The notes beneath the pieces are model-generated. The model was not told where the DNA came from, did not search any database, and was given only the letters and a program-made list of their open reading frames with translations. DNA of 64,000 nucleotides from Bacillus alkalicellulosilyticus (lineage in GTDB: Bacteria > Bacillota > Bacilli > Bacillales > Bacillaceae_F): positions 1,919,210 to 1,983,209 of the forward strand of contig NZ_KV917381.1 in assembly GCF_002019795.1 (NCBI RefSeq), given 5' to 3'. Positions 26,423-35,177 of this stretch are shown here, piece after piece. Within the stretch, counting starts at the first letter, position 1. Each line of letters opens with the position of its first letter. The position numbers and the translations under genes were made by a program.

Positions 26423-26551
26423 ACGGACACAGAAGCCCTTATTATCGCTAAAAGACGTTATATTTGCATGTTTTCAATAAAATAAGGTACCTGATGTCCT
26501 ATACAACCCAAAATACTGAAAATCTTATGAAATAAGGCATCTCCTGTCCGT
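26423..26551. repeat. Dispersed non-coding repeat with terminal inverted repeats, copy A
   Basis: ACGGACA (26423-26429) and TGTCCGT (26545-26551) form perfect 7-nt inverted ends. Internal blocks CGGACACAGAA, GTCCTATACA and CATCTC..TGTCCGTTG recur in order at 61633-61749. No ORF fills it. The size (~130 nt) and ends resemble a miniature mobile element, but no target-site duplication was verified. Confidence 0.6.
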
Positions 26552-26622
26552 TGAAGAAGAAATAACTTGTTTTGGAATATCATTTGAACTTCGAGGGAAA
26601 ATGAGAAGTGAGGTGATTGGTG

Positions 26623-26838
26623 ATGAAACGATATTGGTTAGTTACAGAAGGTGGGCAATATGCGGTCTATGATTCCAAAGAAAAAACGATAACAAATTGG
26701 GTCGACCAGCAAGAAGGAAGTGTAGAAGAAATCATTATGGATATTCGCAACACCCAAGAACGTCACGATGAAGAAATTGGTGACGTGGAAGATAGGAATG
26801 GAATACCTGTGATACAAGTCGTTGGCGAGATGGATTAA
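26623..26838 (+). CDS. Small hypothetical protein (71 residues)
   Basis: The product begins MKRYWLVTEGGQYAVYDSK and is acidic toward the C-terminus (EEIGDVEDRN, then VVGEMD). It has no membrane segment or recognised domain. GAGGTGA (26610-26616) lies 6 nt before ATG 26623, a good spacing; the in-frame TTG and GTG upstream are too close to that site. Its TAA is followed by hairpin copy 2. Function unknown; the good ribosome-binding site and biased composition suggest a real gene. Confidence 0.65.
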   Translation: MKRYWLVTEGGQYAVYDSKEKTITNWVDQQEGSVEEIIMDIRNTQERHDEEIGDVEDRNGIPVIQVVGEMD

Positions 26839-26884
26839 AGCCAAAAACCCAAAAGGAAACCCGCCTTTTAGTCAATGAAGTAGG

Positions 26885-26964
26885 GCGATGGCTCCGGCGC
26901 TGCACGACCTGATGAAAAAGGCACTCATCAGGTCTTAAGAGAAGGCAGCGCCTGCGCACATCGC
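26885..26964. repeat. Three-tier nested hairpin element, copy 2
   Basis: The outer helix is GCGATG (26885-26890)/CATCGC (26959-26964), the middle GCGCTGC (26897-26903)/GCAGCGC (26945-26951) and the inner GACCTGATG (26906-26914)/CATCAGGTC (26926-26934). Arm lengths (6, 7, 9) and linkers (6, 2 and 10 nt) equal those of copy 1. All sequence differences in the arms are compensated. The 3' linker again begins TTAAGA. It lies between convergent genes. Confidence 0.82.
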
Positions 26965-26965
26965 A

Positions 26966-27010
26966 TAGCAGAAATCCCAAAAGGAAATCCGCCTTTTGGG
27001 ATTTCTGCTA
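26966..27010. terminator. Bidirectional terminator between the small ORF and ypjC
   Basis: A perfect 19-bp stem pairs 26966-26984 with 26992-27010 around a 7-nt loop. The ypjC stop codon (27008-27010) lies inside the stem. A degenerate partial version of the hairpin sits upstream at about 26850-26870. Confidence 0.8.
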
Positions 27011-27880
27011 CTTTTCGATTGGTTTTTTGTTTTCGTCGTGGGTGAAGCCTTCTCCGATAACGTCTTGGACGTCGTTGACGGTGACAAACGCAAAGGGGTC
27101 TATGCGTTCGACGACTCCTTTTAAGCGGATTAGTTCATTTCGACCGACAACGCAATAGAGTACTTCTTTTTCAGCTCCTGTAAAGCTTCCTTTTCCTTTT
27201 AAGATTGTTGCACCGCGCTCCATTTCGGTAGTAATGGCTTGAGCAATGAGAGGGACTTGGTCTGAAATGATGAAGGCGGCTTTGGCGGAATAGGCGCCTT
27301 GTTGGATCAAGTCGATAACTTTAGCGGCAATAAAAACAGCAAGTAATGTATACATCGCTTCTCGATAATTTAAATATAAGAGAGAGGATGCAATAACAAC
27401 AGCATCGAACATAAACATCGTTTTTCCCATGCTCCATCCGATGTACTTAAATCCCAATTTGGCAATGATGTCTACTCCGCCTGTTGTTCCGCCATATTTA
27501 AAGACAATTCCTAATCCAGAACCAATAAAGACACCAGCAAATAAAGCAGCTAAGGTCAAATCATCATGCAATGGAAGTGATATGACAGGATACCTTTGAA
27601 ATATCCATAAAAACACAGAAACACTGACTGTTCCAATGATTGTGTAAATAAAGGTGTGCCGTCCTAATATATACCACCCCACAAAGAAAAGAGGAATGTT
27701 AAGCAATAAATTCGTAACCGCCGGGTCAAATGAGAACATAAAGTATAAAATAAGGGTAATGCCGGTAAATCCACCATCAGCAAGATTGTTTTCCATATTA
27801 AAATAGACTAATCCAAACGACAGGATTGCCGATCCAAGTAGAATAAACAATATATTTTTTATTTTTATTTGATATTTCAA
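27008..27880 (-). CDS. ypjC: YitT/DUF2179 family membrane protein YpjC
   Basis: The 290-residue protein has about five N-terminal membrane helices (ILFILLGSAILSFGLVYF and others) and GGTTGGVDIIAKL near residue 130. The C-terminal cytosolic DUF2179 domain contains GATILKGKGSFTGAEKEVLYCVVGR. Such proteins are of uncertain, possibly transport or regulatory, function. Translation appears to start at a TTG (27880), 6 nt after GAGGAGGGG; no ATG fits. It runs opposite to its neighbours, divergent from mazG, as in B. subtilis. Confidence 0.88.
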   Translation of the reverse strand: MKYQIKIKNILFILLGSAILSFGLVYFNMENNLADGGFTGITLILYFMFSFDPAVTNLLLNIPLFFVGWYILGRHTFIYTIIGTVSVSVFLWIFQRYPVISLPLHDDLTLAALFAGVFIGSGLGIVFKYGGTTGGVDIIAKLGFKYIGWSMGKTMFMFDAVVIASSLLYLNYREAMYTLLAVFIAAKVIDLIQQGAYSAKAAFIISDQVPLIAQAITTEMERGATILKGKGSFTGAEKEVLYCVVGRNELIRLKGVVERIDPFAFVTVNDVQDVIGEGFTHDENKKPIEK

Positions 27881-27998
27881 GATGTTCCCCTCCTCAAATC
27901 ACTGCATTCACATTATAATAGATTAGAAAATGATGGGCAAATTACTTAAATATTTGTCAAATTGTCACGAATTAGCTAACATGGAGAGGGGTGATGAA

Positions 27999-28340
27999 GT
28001 GTCTGATAAAAAGTTATCTGAAATGCAACAAGAAGTGGACGAATACATAAGTCAGTTTAAGGAAGGCTATTTTAGTCCGCTTGCCATGTTAGCAAGAATG
28101 ACTGAGGAACTTGGGGAGCTAGCTCGTGAGGTAAATCACTATTATGGGGAAAAGCCTAAAAAGACCTCGGAAGAAGAGCGTACGATGGAGCAAGAGATGG
28201 GAGACCTTCTATTTGTTCTGATATGTTTTGCTAATTCCTTAGACATTGATTTAGAAGAAGCTTTTGATTTAGTGATGACTAAATTTAAGACCCGTGATAA
28301 AGATAGATGGACTAAAATAAAGGAAACTGGAGTTGAATAG
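27999..28340 (+). CDS. ypjD: MazG-like nucleotide pyrophosphohydrolase YpjD
   Basis: This all-alpha NTP pyrophosphatase probably hydrolyses non-canonical or excess dNTPs. [12 protein letters not shown] and [16 protein letters not shown] give the EExxE...ExxD-type metal site. GTG 27999 is chosen ([16 protein letters not shown]) with GAGAGGGGTG upstream. That fits the usual ~113-residue length, whereas the open frame running to 27930 has no ribosome-binding site. dapB follows after 5 nt. Confidence 0.88.
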   Translation: MSDKKLSEMQQEVDEYISQFKEGYFSPLAMLARMTEELGELAREVNHYYGEKPKKTSEEERTMEQEMGDLLFVLICFANSLDIDLEEAFDLVMTKFKTRDKDRWTKIKETGVE

Positions 28341-28345
28341 ACAAG

Positions 28346-29143
28346 ATGAGTATTAAGATTGTAATTGCAGGTGCAAGAGGAAAAATGGGTAGCGAGGCGG
28401 TAAAAATGGTACTTGAGACAGACCATTTTGAGCTTGTTGCTGTCGTTGACACAAAGAATGATGGAAAAACATTATTAGATATCGAGGACCAACCAGATGT
28501 GAAAGTGCCGATTTTTGTAGATATTGAGGCTTGTTTTAATGAATTTAAACCAGATGTTTTAATTGATTTAACGACGCCAAAGGTTGGAAAACAACATATG
28601 GAAATTGCATTTTCTCATCAAGTGAGACCTGTGGTTGGAACGACTGGTTTTACAGAAGAAGACATTACAGAGCTTCGGGAACGTGCAGAAGCACAAAGAA
28701 TTGGAGCAATCATTGCACCAAATTTTGCAATTGGAGCTATTTTGATGATGAAGTTTGCTCAGGTTGCTGCAAAGTACTTACCGGATGTTGAAATCATTGA
28801 GAAACATCATGACAATAAATTAGATGCTCCATCAGGGACTGCAGTGAAAACGGCACAGCTTATTAGTGAAGTCCGTGAAGCAAAACAACAAGGGCATCCT
28901 GAGGAAAAAGAAGACATTGCTGGTGCTAGAGGAGCAAACTATGAAGGAATGAGAATTCATAGTATGCGTCTACCAGGACTTGTTGCTCACCAAGAAGTTG
29001 TATTTGGTGGTGTAGGTCAAACATTATCGATCAAACATGACTCGCTTCATCGTTCATCTTTTATGCCTGGTATCCGTTTAGCGGTGGAAACAGTAATGAA
29101 AATTGATACGTTAATTTATGGATTAGAAAATATAATTGAGTAG
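28346..29143 (+). CDS. dapB: 4-hydroxy-tetrahydrodipicolinate reductase
   Basis: DapB uses NAD(P)H to make tetrahydrodipicolinate for lysine, diaminopimelate and dipicolinate. The Rossmann motif [14 protein letters not shown] is at residues 8-21. [39 protein letters not shown] (catalytic His and Lys) and [14 protein letters not shown] are all present. The length of 265 is normal. The ribosome-binding site is weak, so translation may be coupled to mazG. Confidence 0.96.
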   Translation: MSIKIVIAGARGKMGSEAVKMVLETDHFELVAVVDTKNDGKTLLDIEDQPDVKVPIFVDIEACFNEFKPDVLIDLTTPKVGKQHMEIAFSHQVRPVVGTTGFTEEDITELRERAEAQRIGAIIAPNFAIGAILMMKFAQVAAKYLPDVEIIEKHHDNKLDAPSGTAVKTAQLISEVREAKQQGHPEEKEDIAGARGANYEGMRIHSMRLPGLVAHQEVVFGGVGQTLSIKHDSLHRSSFMPGIRLAVETVMKIDTLIYGLENIIE

Positions 29144-29153
29144 GTGGACACAT

Positions 29154-29546
29154 ATGAAAATTGCTTTTATTGCTCACGATAAGAAGAAAGATGAGATGGT
29201 TACTTTTACAATGGCATATAAACATTTATTCGAAGGGCACGAACTATATGCTACAGGAACGACAGGACAACGAATTATGGATGCGACTGGTTTAACGATT
29301 ACTCGCTTTCGTTCGGGCCCTCTTGGGGGAGACCAGCAAATTGGTGCCCTTGTAGCTGAAAATGAATTTGATTTGATTATTTTTTTACGAGATCCATTAA
29401 CAGCACAACCACATGAACCTGATATTGCGGCATTGATTCGTCTTTGTGATGTGCAGAACATTCCGTTAGCAACAAATATGGGTACGGCTGAAATATTAGT
29501 TAGAGGATTAGCACGTGGAGATTTAAATTGGAGAAACATCGTATAG
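29154..29546 (+). CDS. mgsA: Methylglyoxal synthase
   Basis: MgsA converts dihydroxyacetone phosphate to methylglyoxal, a glycolytic overflow bypass. [15 protein letters not shown] at the start, [29 protein letters not shown] (catalytic Asp in GGDQQ) and [15 protein letters not shown] are the family signatures. The ATG at 29154 gives 130 residues; an in-frame GTG at 29136 would lie inside dapB. In B. subtilis bshB1 follows, but here bshA follows after 10 nt. Confidence 0.96.
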   Translation: MKIAFIAHDKKKDEMVTFTMAYKHLFEGHELYATGTTGQRIMDATGLTITRFRSGPLGGDQQIGALVAENEFDLIIFLRDPLTAQPHEPDIAALIRLCDVQNIPLATNMGTAEILVRGLARGDLNWRNIV

Positions 29547-29556
29547 GAGATTTGTT

Positions 29557-30684
29557 ATGACATTAAAAATCGGTATCAGCTGTTATCCTTCGGTTGGAGG
29601 GTCAGGGGTTATTGCAACGGAACTTGGGAAATTCCTTGCAGAAAAAGGCCATGAAGTACACTTTATCACATCAAGCATGCCGTTTCGGCTCGATCGTGCG
29701 TATCCTAATTTATATTATCATGAAGTAGAAGTAAACCAATATTCGGTGTTTAAATACCCACCATATGACTTGTCGTTGGCTAGTAAAATGGCAGAAATTA
29801 TATTGAGAGAAGGGCTTGATATCCTTCATGTTCATTATGCTGTTCCACATGCGATATGTGCTTATTTGGCCAAGCAAATGGTCGGTGGAAATATTAACAT
29901 TGTTACGACGCTACACGGAACGGATATATCTGTGCTTGGATATGATCCTTCCCTTAGTGAAATCATTCGTTTTGGCATAGAACAGTCTGATGTTGTTACA
30001 GCTGTCTCAAATGATTTAGTGAAAGAAACAAAAGAGCTATTACAAATTTCAAAGCCAATTGATACAGTATATAATTTTATTGATGAACGAATTTATTATA
30101 AGCGTCCTGAGAACGGTTTGCGAAAGCATTATTACATAGAAGAAGATGAAAAAGTAATCGTTCACATTTCAAACTTTCGTGCTGTTAAACGTGTAACAGA
30201 TATCGTTCGCAGCTTTGCAAAGGTCAATGAAACGGTTAAATCAAAGTTGATATTAATTGGTGATGGCCCTGAAACGACGGTGGCTTGTCGTCTTGCAAAA
30301 GAGTTAGGAATTAAAGACCGTGTCTTATTTTTAGGAAATCAAAAACATGTGGCTGAAATATTATCAATGAGTGATCTCATGTTTTTATTATCTGAAAAAG
30401 AAAGTTTTGGTCTTTCTGCACTAGAGGCACTGGCTTGTGGAGTTCCTGTAATTGGAACAAGAGTTGGAGGAATTCCTGAGGTCATAGAGGACGGAAAATC
30501 AGGTTTTATTTGCGAACTTGGCAATATAGATGAAATTGCTGAGAAAGCGATAACGATTTTAACAAATGATAAGTTACATCAAGAAATGTCAGACTATGCT
30601 CAACTTAGAGTTAGAGATTTCTTTAGTTCTACTCAAATTGTCGAGCAATATGAAGGGATTTATAAAAATACACTAGCAAAATGA
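29557..30684 (+). CDS. bshA: N-acetyl-alpha-D-glucosaminyl L-malate synthase (bacillithiol)
   Basis: This GT4 glycosyltransferase makes the first bacillithiol intermediate from UDP-GlcNAc and malate. The N-terminus reads ISCYPSVGGSGVIATELGK. HYAVPHAICAYLA is typical of BshA, and the donor-binding ESFGLSALEALACGVPVIGT is near residue 285. The length is 375. It runs into cca with a 15-nt gap. The deacetylase gene bshB1 is absent from its usual place directly before. Confidence 0.93.
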   Translation: MTLKIGISCYPSVGGSGVIATELGKFLAEKGHEVHFITSSMPFRLDRAYPNLYYHEVEVNQYSVFKYPPYDLSLASKMAEIILREGLDILHVHYAVPHAICAYLAKQMVGGNINIVTTLHGTDISVLGYDPSLSEIIRFGIEQSDVVTAVSNDLVKETKELLQISKPIDTVYNFIDERIYYKRPENGLRKHYYIEEDEKVIVHISNFRAVKRVTDIVRSFAKVNETVKSKLILIGDGPETTVACRLAKELGIKDRVLFLGNQKHVAEILSMSDLMFLLSEKESFGLSALEALACGVPVIGTRVGGIPEVIEDGKSGFICELGNIDEIAEKAITILTNDKLHQEMSDYAQLRVRDFFSSTQIVEQYEGIYKNTLAK

Positions 30685-30699
30685 TTGAAGGCGAGTGCG

Positions 30700-31833
30700 A
30701 TGGACGAACGGTTTTCAGATGGAATCGATATTATAACGAAGCTTAAACAACATGGCTTTGAGGCTTATTTTGTCGGAGGATGCGTAAGGGATTATTTACT
30801 CAATCGAAAAATCGATGATATAGATATAACAACCTCCGCACGACCTGAACAAATCAAAGAGGTATTTCCAAAAACAATACATGTTGGACAAGCGCATTCA
30901 ACGGTAATTGTAAAGCAAAACCAGCAACTATTCGAAGTTTCTACGTTTCGAGGAAACGATAAAGTCATTGGTACTTCCTTAGATGAAGACTTACTGCATC
31001 GAGATTTTACAATGAATGCATTGGCTATGACGGTGGGGTTGAATATAATAGACCCTCATGATTGGCAAGAAGATGTGGATAAAAAGCAGATACGTGGCTG
31101 TGGTCAAGCGGCAGAACGTTTTAAAGAGGATCCGCTTCGAATGCTGCGCGCTGTTCGTTTTGTGGCTCAACTTGGTTTTTCAATAGAGTCAAACACGTGG
31201 AAAGATCTTCAGTTCCATAAAAACCTTCTATTGACAGTAGCTTCAGAGCGGTTGTCAAAAGAAATAGATAAACTACTAGAAGGGCCATTTTGTGTAATAG
31301 CCTGGCCTCTTCTTTCTGTGTTGCCACTGGACTTTATCGAGAAGATGGAACCAATTTTAAAACAACCATTGTACCTAGAAACAACGCTAGAAGAAAAATG
31401 GGCATTACTTTCGATTTCTCATGAGAAACAAGTCCAACCTTTTTTACTTTCTTATCAAAAAAGTCAAAGCTTCACGAGGGCTTGTGGAATCTTAGTAGAC
31501 GGCTATCGAAAAAGAGCAGCAGATGGTTGGTCTAATCGACTCCTCTATGACTTAGGTAACACCAAAAGTCTTGAGGTTGAAAGAATCTATCGACTTCTTC
31601 AGCCTAATGCTCCTTATGAAGCTAATGATGAAATTCAGAAGCAGTATGATAAACTACCAATCCATACACGTCAACAATTAGACTTTAATCCGAGAACTCT
31701 CCTTGAGCAATCAAAGAGGCCCGCTGGACCATGGATTGAACAATCCCTCCGTAACATCGAGGATGCTGTCTTAGAGAAAATCATTGCAAATGAAGAAACG
31801 TCAATATTGCAGTGGTTGCAGAAAGAAGGGTAG
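30700..31833 (+). CDS. cca: CCA-adding tRNA nucleotidyltransferase
   Basis: This class II nucleotidyltransferase adds or repairs the 3'-CCA of tRNAs. AYFVGGCVRDYLLNR and the metal-binding KIDDIDITTSA are near residues 23-50. RDFTMNALAM and EDPLRMLRAVRFVAQLGF complete the head and neck. GAAGGCGAG precedes ATG 30700; an alternative TTG at 30685 would overlap that site. It is 377 residues and lies 4 nt before birA. B. subtilis order (papS/cca-birA) is the same. Confidence 0.94.
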   Translation: MDERFSDGIDIITKLKQHGFEAYFVGGCVRDYLLNRKIDDIDITTSARPEQIKEVFPKTIHVGQAHSTVIVKQNQQLFEVSTFRGNDKVIGTSLDEDLLHRDFTMNALAMTVGLNIIDPHDWQEDVDKKQIRGCGQAAERFKEDPLRMLRAVRFVAQLGFSIESNTWKDLQFHKNLLLTVASERLSKEIDKLLEGPFCVIAWPLLSVLPLDFIEKMEPILKQPLYLETTLEEKWALLSISHEKQVQPFLLSYQKSQSFTRACGILVDGYRKRAADGWSNRLLYDLGNTKSLEVERIYRLLQPNAPYEANDEIQKQYDKLPIHTRQQLDFNPRTLLEQSKRPAGPWIEQSLRNIEDAVLEKIIANEETSILQWLQKEG

Positions 31834-31836
31834 GAT

Positions 31837-32799
31837 GTGAAAGCAAAGTTATTAGAACTACTTGAATCAGAACAGTTTGTGTCTGGAGAAAAAATTAGTG
31901 TTGAATTAGGATGTTCGCGGACAGCTGTTTGGAAGCATATTGAAGAACTTCGGAAAAACGGATATGAAGTTGAAGCGGTTCCTCGTAAAGGATATCGTAT
32001 TATCTCTAGACCAAATACGATAAGTCCACACGAAATAAAAATGAATTTAAAAACAAAAGCGATTGGCCAAGAAATTAGTTATTATAAAACGACGTCATCG
32101 ACACAAGAAATTGCCCATCGTCTTGCACAAGAAGGCGCAGTGGAAGGTCATGTCGTGATTGCAGATGAACAAACAAAAGGCAAAGGAAGAATGGGGCGAG
32201 AGTGGCATTCACCCCATGGTTCTAGCATCTCGTTAAGCATCATTCTCCGACCAAAGATTCCGCCACAAAAAGCACCGCAGCTCACATTACTCGCGGCTGT
32301 CAGTGTCGTCCGTGGGATAAAACAAACGACAGGCATTGACTGTGATATTAAGTGGCCAAATGATTTGTTGATCAATGGTAAAAAGGTCGTTGGGATTCTA
32401 ACTGAAATGCAATCAGAACCTGATTATATCCATTCTGTAATCATTGGTATCGGAATAAACGTGAATCATCAAGAAAAGCATTTTTCACCTGATATAAAAG
32501 AGATTGCCACGTCGTTGGCGATAGAAAAGAAAGAAGAAATCAGTCGAGCTACATTGCTTCGCCATATTTTTTCAGAACTTGAAATCTTATACGAGGATTA
32601 TATTGAACACGGTTTTACAACAGTAAAATCGTTGTGGGAATGTCATGCAATTAGTCTTGGAAAACGAATAAAAGCAAGAACAATGACAGGAACCCTTAGT
32701 GGCGTGGCTAAAGGGATTACAGATGAGGGTGTTTTATTATTAGAGGATGATGATGGCGTAGTTCATCATATCTATTCCGCTGATATTGATATTTCCTAA
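31837..32799 (+). CDS. birA: Biotin-protein ligase and biotin repressor
   Basis: BirA attaches biotin to carboxylases and represses biotin genes. The N-terminal winged helix has CSRTAVWKHIEELRKNGYEV (residues 26-45). The ligase core has GKGRMGREWHSPHGSS near residue 115, the biotinyl-AMP loop, and IKWPNDLLINGKKVVGIL near residue 170. The start is GTG 31837 with AAGGGTAGGAT upstream. No biotin operator was looked for beyond this window. Confidence 0.95.
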   Translation: MKAKLLELLESEQFVSGEKISVELGCSRTAVWKHIEELRKNGYEVEAVPRKGYRIISRPNTISPHEIKMNLKTKAIGQEISYYKTTSSTQEIAHRLAQEGAVEGHVVIADEQTKGKGRMGREWHSPHGSSISLSIILRPKIPPQKAPQLTLLAAVSVVRGIKQTTGIDCDIKWPNDLLINGKKVVGILTEMQSEPDYIHSVIIGIGINVNHQEKHFSPDIKEIATSLAIEKKEEISRATLLRHIFSELEILYEDYIEHGFTTVKSLWECHAISLGKRIKARTMTGTLSGVAKGITDEGVLLLEDDDGVVHHIYSADIDIS

Positions 32800-32826
32800 A
32801 AAGTGTTTTAAATATAGTTGTTTCTC

Positions 32827-32835
32827 TGCTATACT
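32827..32835 (+). promoter_or_regulatory. Extended -10 promoter of the panBCD operon
   Basis: TGCTATACT at 32827-32835 is a near-consensus extended -10 box. It places transcription start near 32842, exactly where the tandem leader hairpins begin. Confidence 0.6.
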
Positions 32836-32841
32836 TTTGTT

Positions 32842-32928
32842 GGGTAGGATCTTACATAGACCTACACCTTGTTGACGGATAATAATAACAAAAAAGGTTC
32901 TGCCTTGATCCAAAGTGGACTAGGACAG
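32842..32928 (+). promoter_or_regulatory. Tandem-hairpin leader of panB, candidate pan RNA motif
   Basis: Two hairpins share one plan. Hairpin 1 (32842-32868): GG/CC, GTAGG/CCTAC, TCT/AGA, loop TACAT, with single bulged A at 32849 and 32866. Hairpin 2 (32900-32928): CTG/CAG, CCTTG/CTAGG (one T-T mismatch), TCC/GGA, loop AAAGT, bulged A at 32908 and 32925. Paired hairpins each with two bulged adenosines upstream of panB describe the published pan RNA motif. The ligand is not established here; regulation of pantothenate synthesis is inferred. Confidence 0.8.
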
Positions 32929-32963
32929 AGGGATGAATTAAACCGAATGATGATGTACAAATC

Positions 32964-32995
32964 CCTTCTTTCCTTTTGTGAAAGAAGGTTTCTTT
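32964..32995 (+). terminator. Terminator in the panB leader
   Basis: CCTTCTTTC (32964-32972) pairs perfectly with GAAAGAAGG (32980-32988), followed by TTTCTTT. GGGAT at 32930-32934 could pair with ATCCC at 32961-32965 and compete, so it may be a conditional attenuator. Confidence 0.72.
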
Positions 32996-33045
32996 ATGCT
33001 AATCGACCGGTTTAGTTATTTCCTCTTAAAAAAGGAGGAAAAACA

Positions 33046-33894
33046 GTGAAAACAGTGATTACCTTTAAAAAAATGAAAGAAAACAAAGAAAAAATTGCAA
33101 TGATTACGGCCTATGATGCACCTGGAGCAAGACTTGTAGAAAAAGCAGGCGCAGACATGATTTTAGTCGGAGACTCTCTAGGAATGGTTGTGCTTGGCTA
33201 TGATTCAACAATTCCTGTTACGTTAGACGATATGATTCTTCATACAAAAGCAGTGAAACGAGGTGCCCCGGATACTTTTATCGTAACGGATATGCCTTTT
33301 TTAACATACCATAGTTCTTTATCTGAAACGATGAACAATGCCCGAAAACTCATGCAAGAAGCAGGAGCACACGCTGTAAAACTCGAAGGAAATGGTGGCG
33401 TGATTGAGTCTATCGCTCAGCTTACGAATGCAGGAGTTCCTGTTGTTGCTCATCTAGGATTAACGCCTCAATCAGTAGGTGTTGTAGGTGGATATAAAGT
33501 TCAAGGGAAAGATGCAGAAAGTGCTAGACAATTAATAGCTGATGCGATCGCGGTTGAGGAAGCGGGAGCCATTGCTCTTGTTTTAGAATGTGTGCCCAAG
33601 CAAATTGGAGAACGAATTAGCCAACAGCTAACGATCCCAGTTATCGGAATTGGTGCAGGCGTGAACACAGATGGTCAAGTTCTTGTCTACCACGATGTAA
33701 TTGGATATGGCAGCCAAGTTGGCCCAAAATTTGTGAAGCAATATGTGAATGTAGCTACTCAAATTGAAGATGCCATTACGCAATATGTCGAAGAAGTAAA
33801 GGGCTCTCTTTTCCCTGAGGAGAAGCATACGTTTACAATGAAAGAAGAACAATTGGCTCATTTATATGGAGGAAACTCTCGTGAAGATAGTTGA
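33046..33894 (+). CDS. panB: 3-methyl-2-oxobutanoate hydroxymethyltransferase
   Basis: PanB transfers a hydroxymethyl group from methylene-THF to ketoisovalerate, the first committed pantothenate step. [30 protein letters not shown]-type metal-binding N-terminus is present in segments. [25 protein letters not shown] and IGIGAG (catalytic region) follow. The start is GTG 33046 with AAGGAGG upstream. Its tail overlaps panC by 14 nt. Expression is expected to depend on the leader at 32842-32995. Confidence 0.96.
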   Translation: MKTVITFKKMKENKEKIAMITAYDAPGARLVEKAGADMILVGDSLGMVVLGYDSTIPVTLDDMILHTKAVKRGAPDTFIVTDMPFLTYHSSLSETMNNARKLMQEAGAHAVKLEGNGGVIESIAQLTNAGVPVVAHLGLTPQSVGVVGGYKVQGKDAESARQLIADAIAVEEAGAIALVLECVPKQIGERISQQLTIPVIGIGAGVNTDGQVLVYHDVIGYGSQVGPKFVKQYVNVATQIEDAITQYVEEVKGSLFPEEKHTFTMKEEQLAHLYGGNSREDS

Positions 33895-34726
33895 AACGAT
33901 TCTTGAATTACAACAACAAATACCAAATGGAAAAACGGTAGGCTTTGTTCCAACCATGGGGTTTCTCCATGAGGGGCACCTTAGCCTCGTTCAACAAGCG
34001 AAAAAAGAATGTGACCTTGTGGTCATGAGTATTTTTGTTAATCCATTGCAATTTGGGCCGAATGAGGATTTTGACCGTTATCCACGAAATTTTGAAAGAG
34101 ACTGTTTGCTCGCTGAACAAGAAGGAGTGGACTTTTTGTTTTACCCAACTGTAAAGGAAATGTACCCAGTACAACCTGCGTTGACCGTGAAAGTCCATGA
34201 AGGTGTCGATGTTTTATGTGGAAAAAGTCGACCAGGTCATTTTGATGGTGTAGCCACTGTTGTGTTAAAGTTACTTCAAATTGTTTCTCCAGAACGAGCG
34301 TATTTTGGTTTGAAGGATGCTCAACAAGTCGCTGCCATTGAAAAGTTAATTCGTGATTTCCATTTGCGTGTCACTCTAGTTGGATGTCCTACATTGCGAG
34401 AGCATGATGGACTAGCAAAAAGCTCAAGGAATGTGAATCTCACTCGTTCTGAAAGAGAAAATGCTTCAAATTTATATCAAAGTTTACTTTTAGGGAAACA
34501 AGTGGTAGAGGCTGGGGAATATCGTAGCCAAAAAGTTTTATCGGTTATAGAAGAATTTGTTCGCAAAAATGTGACGGGAACGGTTGACTATATTGAAGTT
34601 TTGTCCTATCCTGAATTAGGTGAAATTGAACACCTATCAGGAAGGTGCATCCTTGCCATTGCTGTTCAATATTCAAAGGCAAGACTGATTGATAACATTA
34701 TCCTGGACGTAAAGGGGGAATTCTGA
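33881..34726 (+). CDS. panC: Pantothenate synthetase
   Basis: PanC joins pantoate and beta-alanine with [20 protein letters not shown] carries the HIGH-like nucleotide motif. [38 protein letters not shown] and DGLAKSSRN (KMSKS-like) are conserved. GTG 33881 is chosen, 8 nt after GGAGG; the in-frame ATG at 33866 overlaps the ribosome-binding site. The product is 281 residues. Stop and panD start overlap by one base. Confidence 0.95.
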   Translation: MKIVETILELQQQIPNGKTVGFVPTMGFLHEGHLSLVQQAKKECDLVVMSIFVNPLQFGPNEDFDRYPRNFERDCLLAEQEGVDFLFYPTVKEMYPVQPALTVKVHEGVDVLCGKSRPGHFDGVATVVLKLLQIVSPERAYFGLKDAQQVAAIEKLIRDFHLRVTLVGCPTLREHDGLAKSSRNVNLTRSERENASNLYQSLLLGKQVVEAGEYRSQKVLSVIEEFVRKNVTGTVDYIEVLSYPELGEIEHLSGRCILAIAVQYSKARLIDNIILDVKGEF

Positions 34727-35109
34727 TGTATCGTACTATGATGAAAGCAAAGATTCATCGTGCCCGTGTAACGGAAGCTAATTTGAACTATGTTGGGAGT
34801 ATTACAATCGACCAAGATATTATGGAAGAAGTCGATATTCTTGAAAATGAAAAAGTTCAAATTGTAAATAATAACAATGGTCAACGCTTTGAAACCTATG
34901 TTATTGCTGGTCCAAGAGGAAGTGGAGTCTTCTGTTTGAATGGTGCCGCAGCAAGACTTGTCCATGTAGATGATGTTATTATTGTCATTTCTTATGCGAT
35001 GATTCATCAATCGGATGTTGGTGCCCATCAGCCAAAAGTGGCGATTATGGATGAAAACAATAAAATTGTTGAAATGTTAGGGACAGAGCCAGCTTCTACC
35101 GTCCGTTAA
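34726..35109 (+). CDS. panD: Aspartate 1-decarboxylase (pyruvoyl type)
   Basis: PanD makes beta-alanine from aspartate with a pyruvoyl group formed by self-cleavage. YVGSITID shows the cleavage site between Gly and Ser (about residues 24-25). [11 protein letters not shown] and [16 protein letters not shown] are conserved. The 127-residue length is usual. It is translationally coupled to panC through TGATG and ends the panBCD operon. Confidence 0.96.
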   Translation: MYRTMMKAKIHRARVTEANLNYVGSITIDQDIMEEVDILENEKVQIVNNNNGQRFETYVIAGPRGSGVFCLNGAAARLVHVDDVIIVISYAMIHQSDVGAHQPKVAIMDENNKIVEMLGTEPASTVR

Positions 35110-35177
35110 ATTGTATATTCCCCTTCATTTAGATGAAAACTGAGCAATACAGACATCTTATGAGAGGGGGTTTTTTT

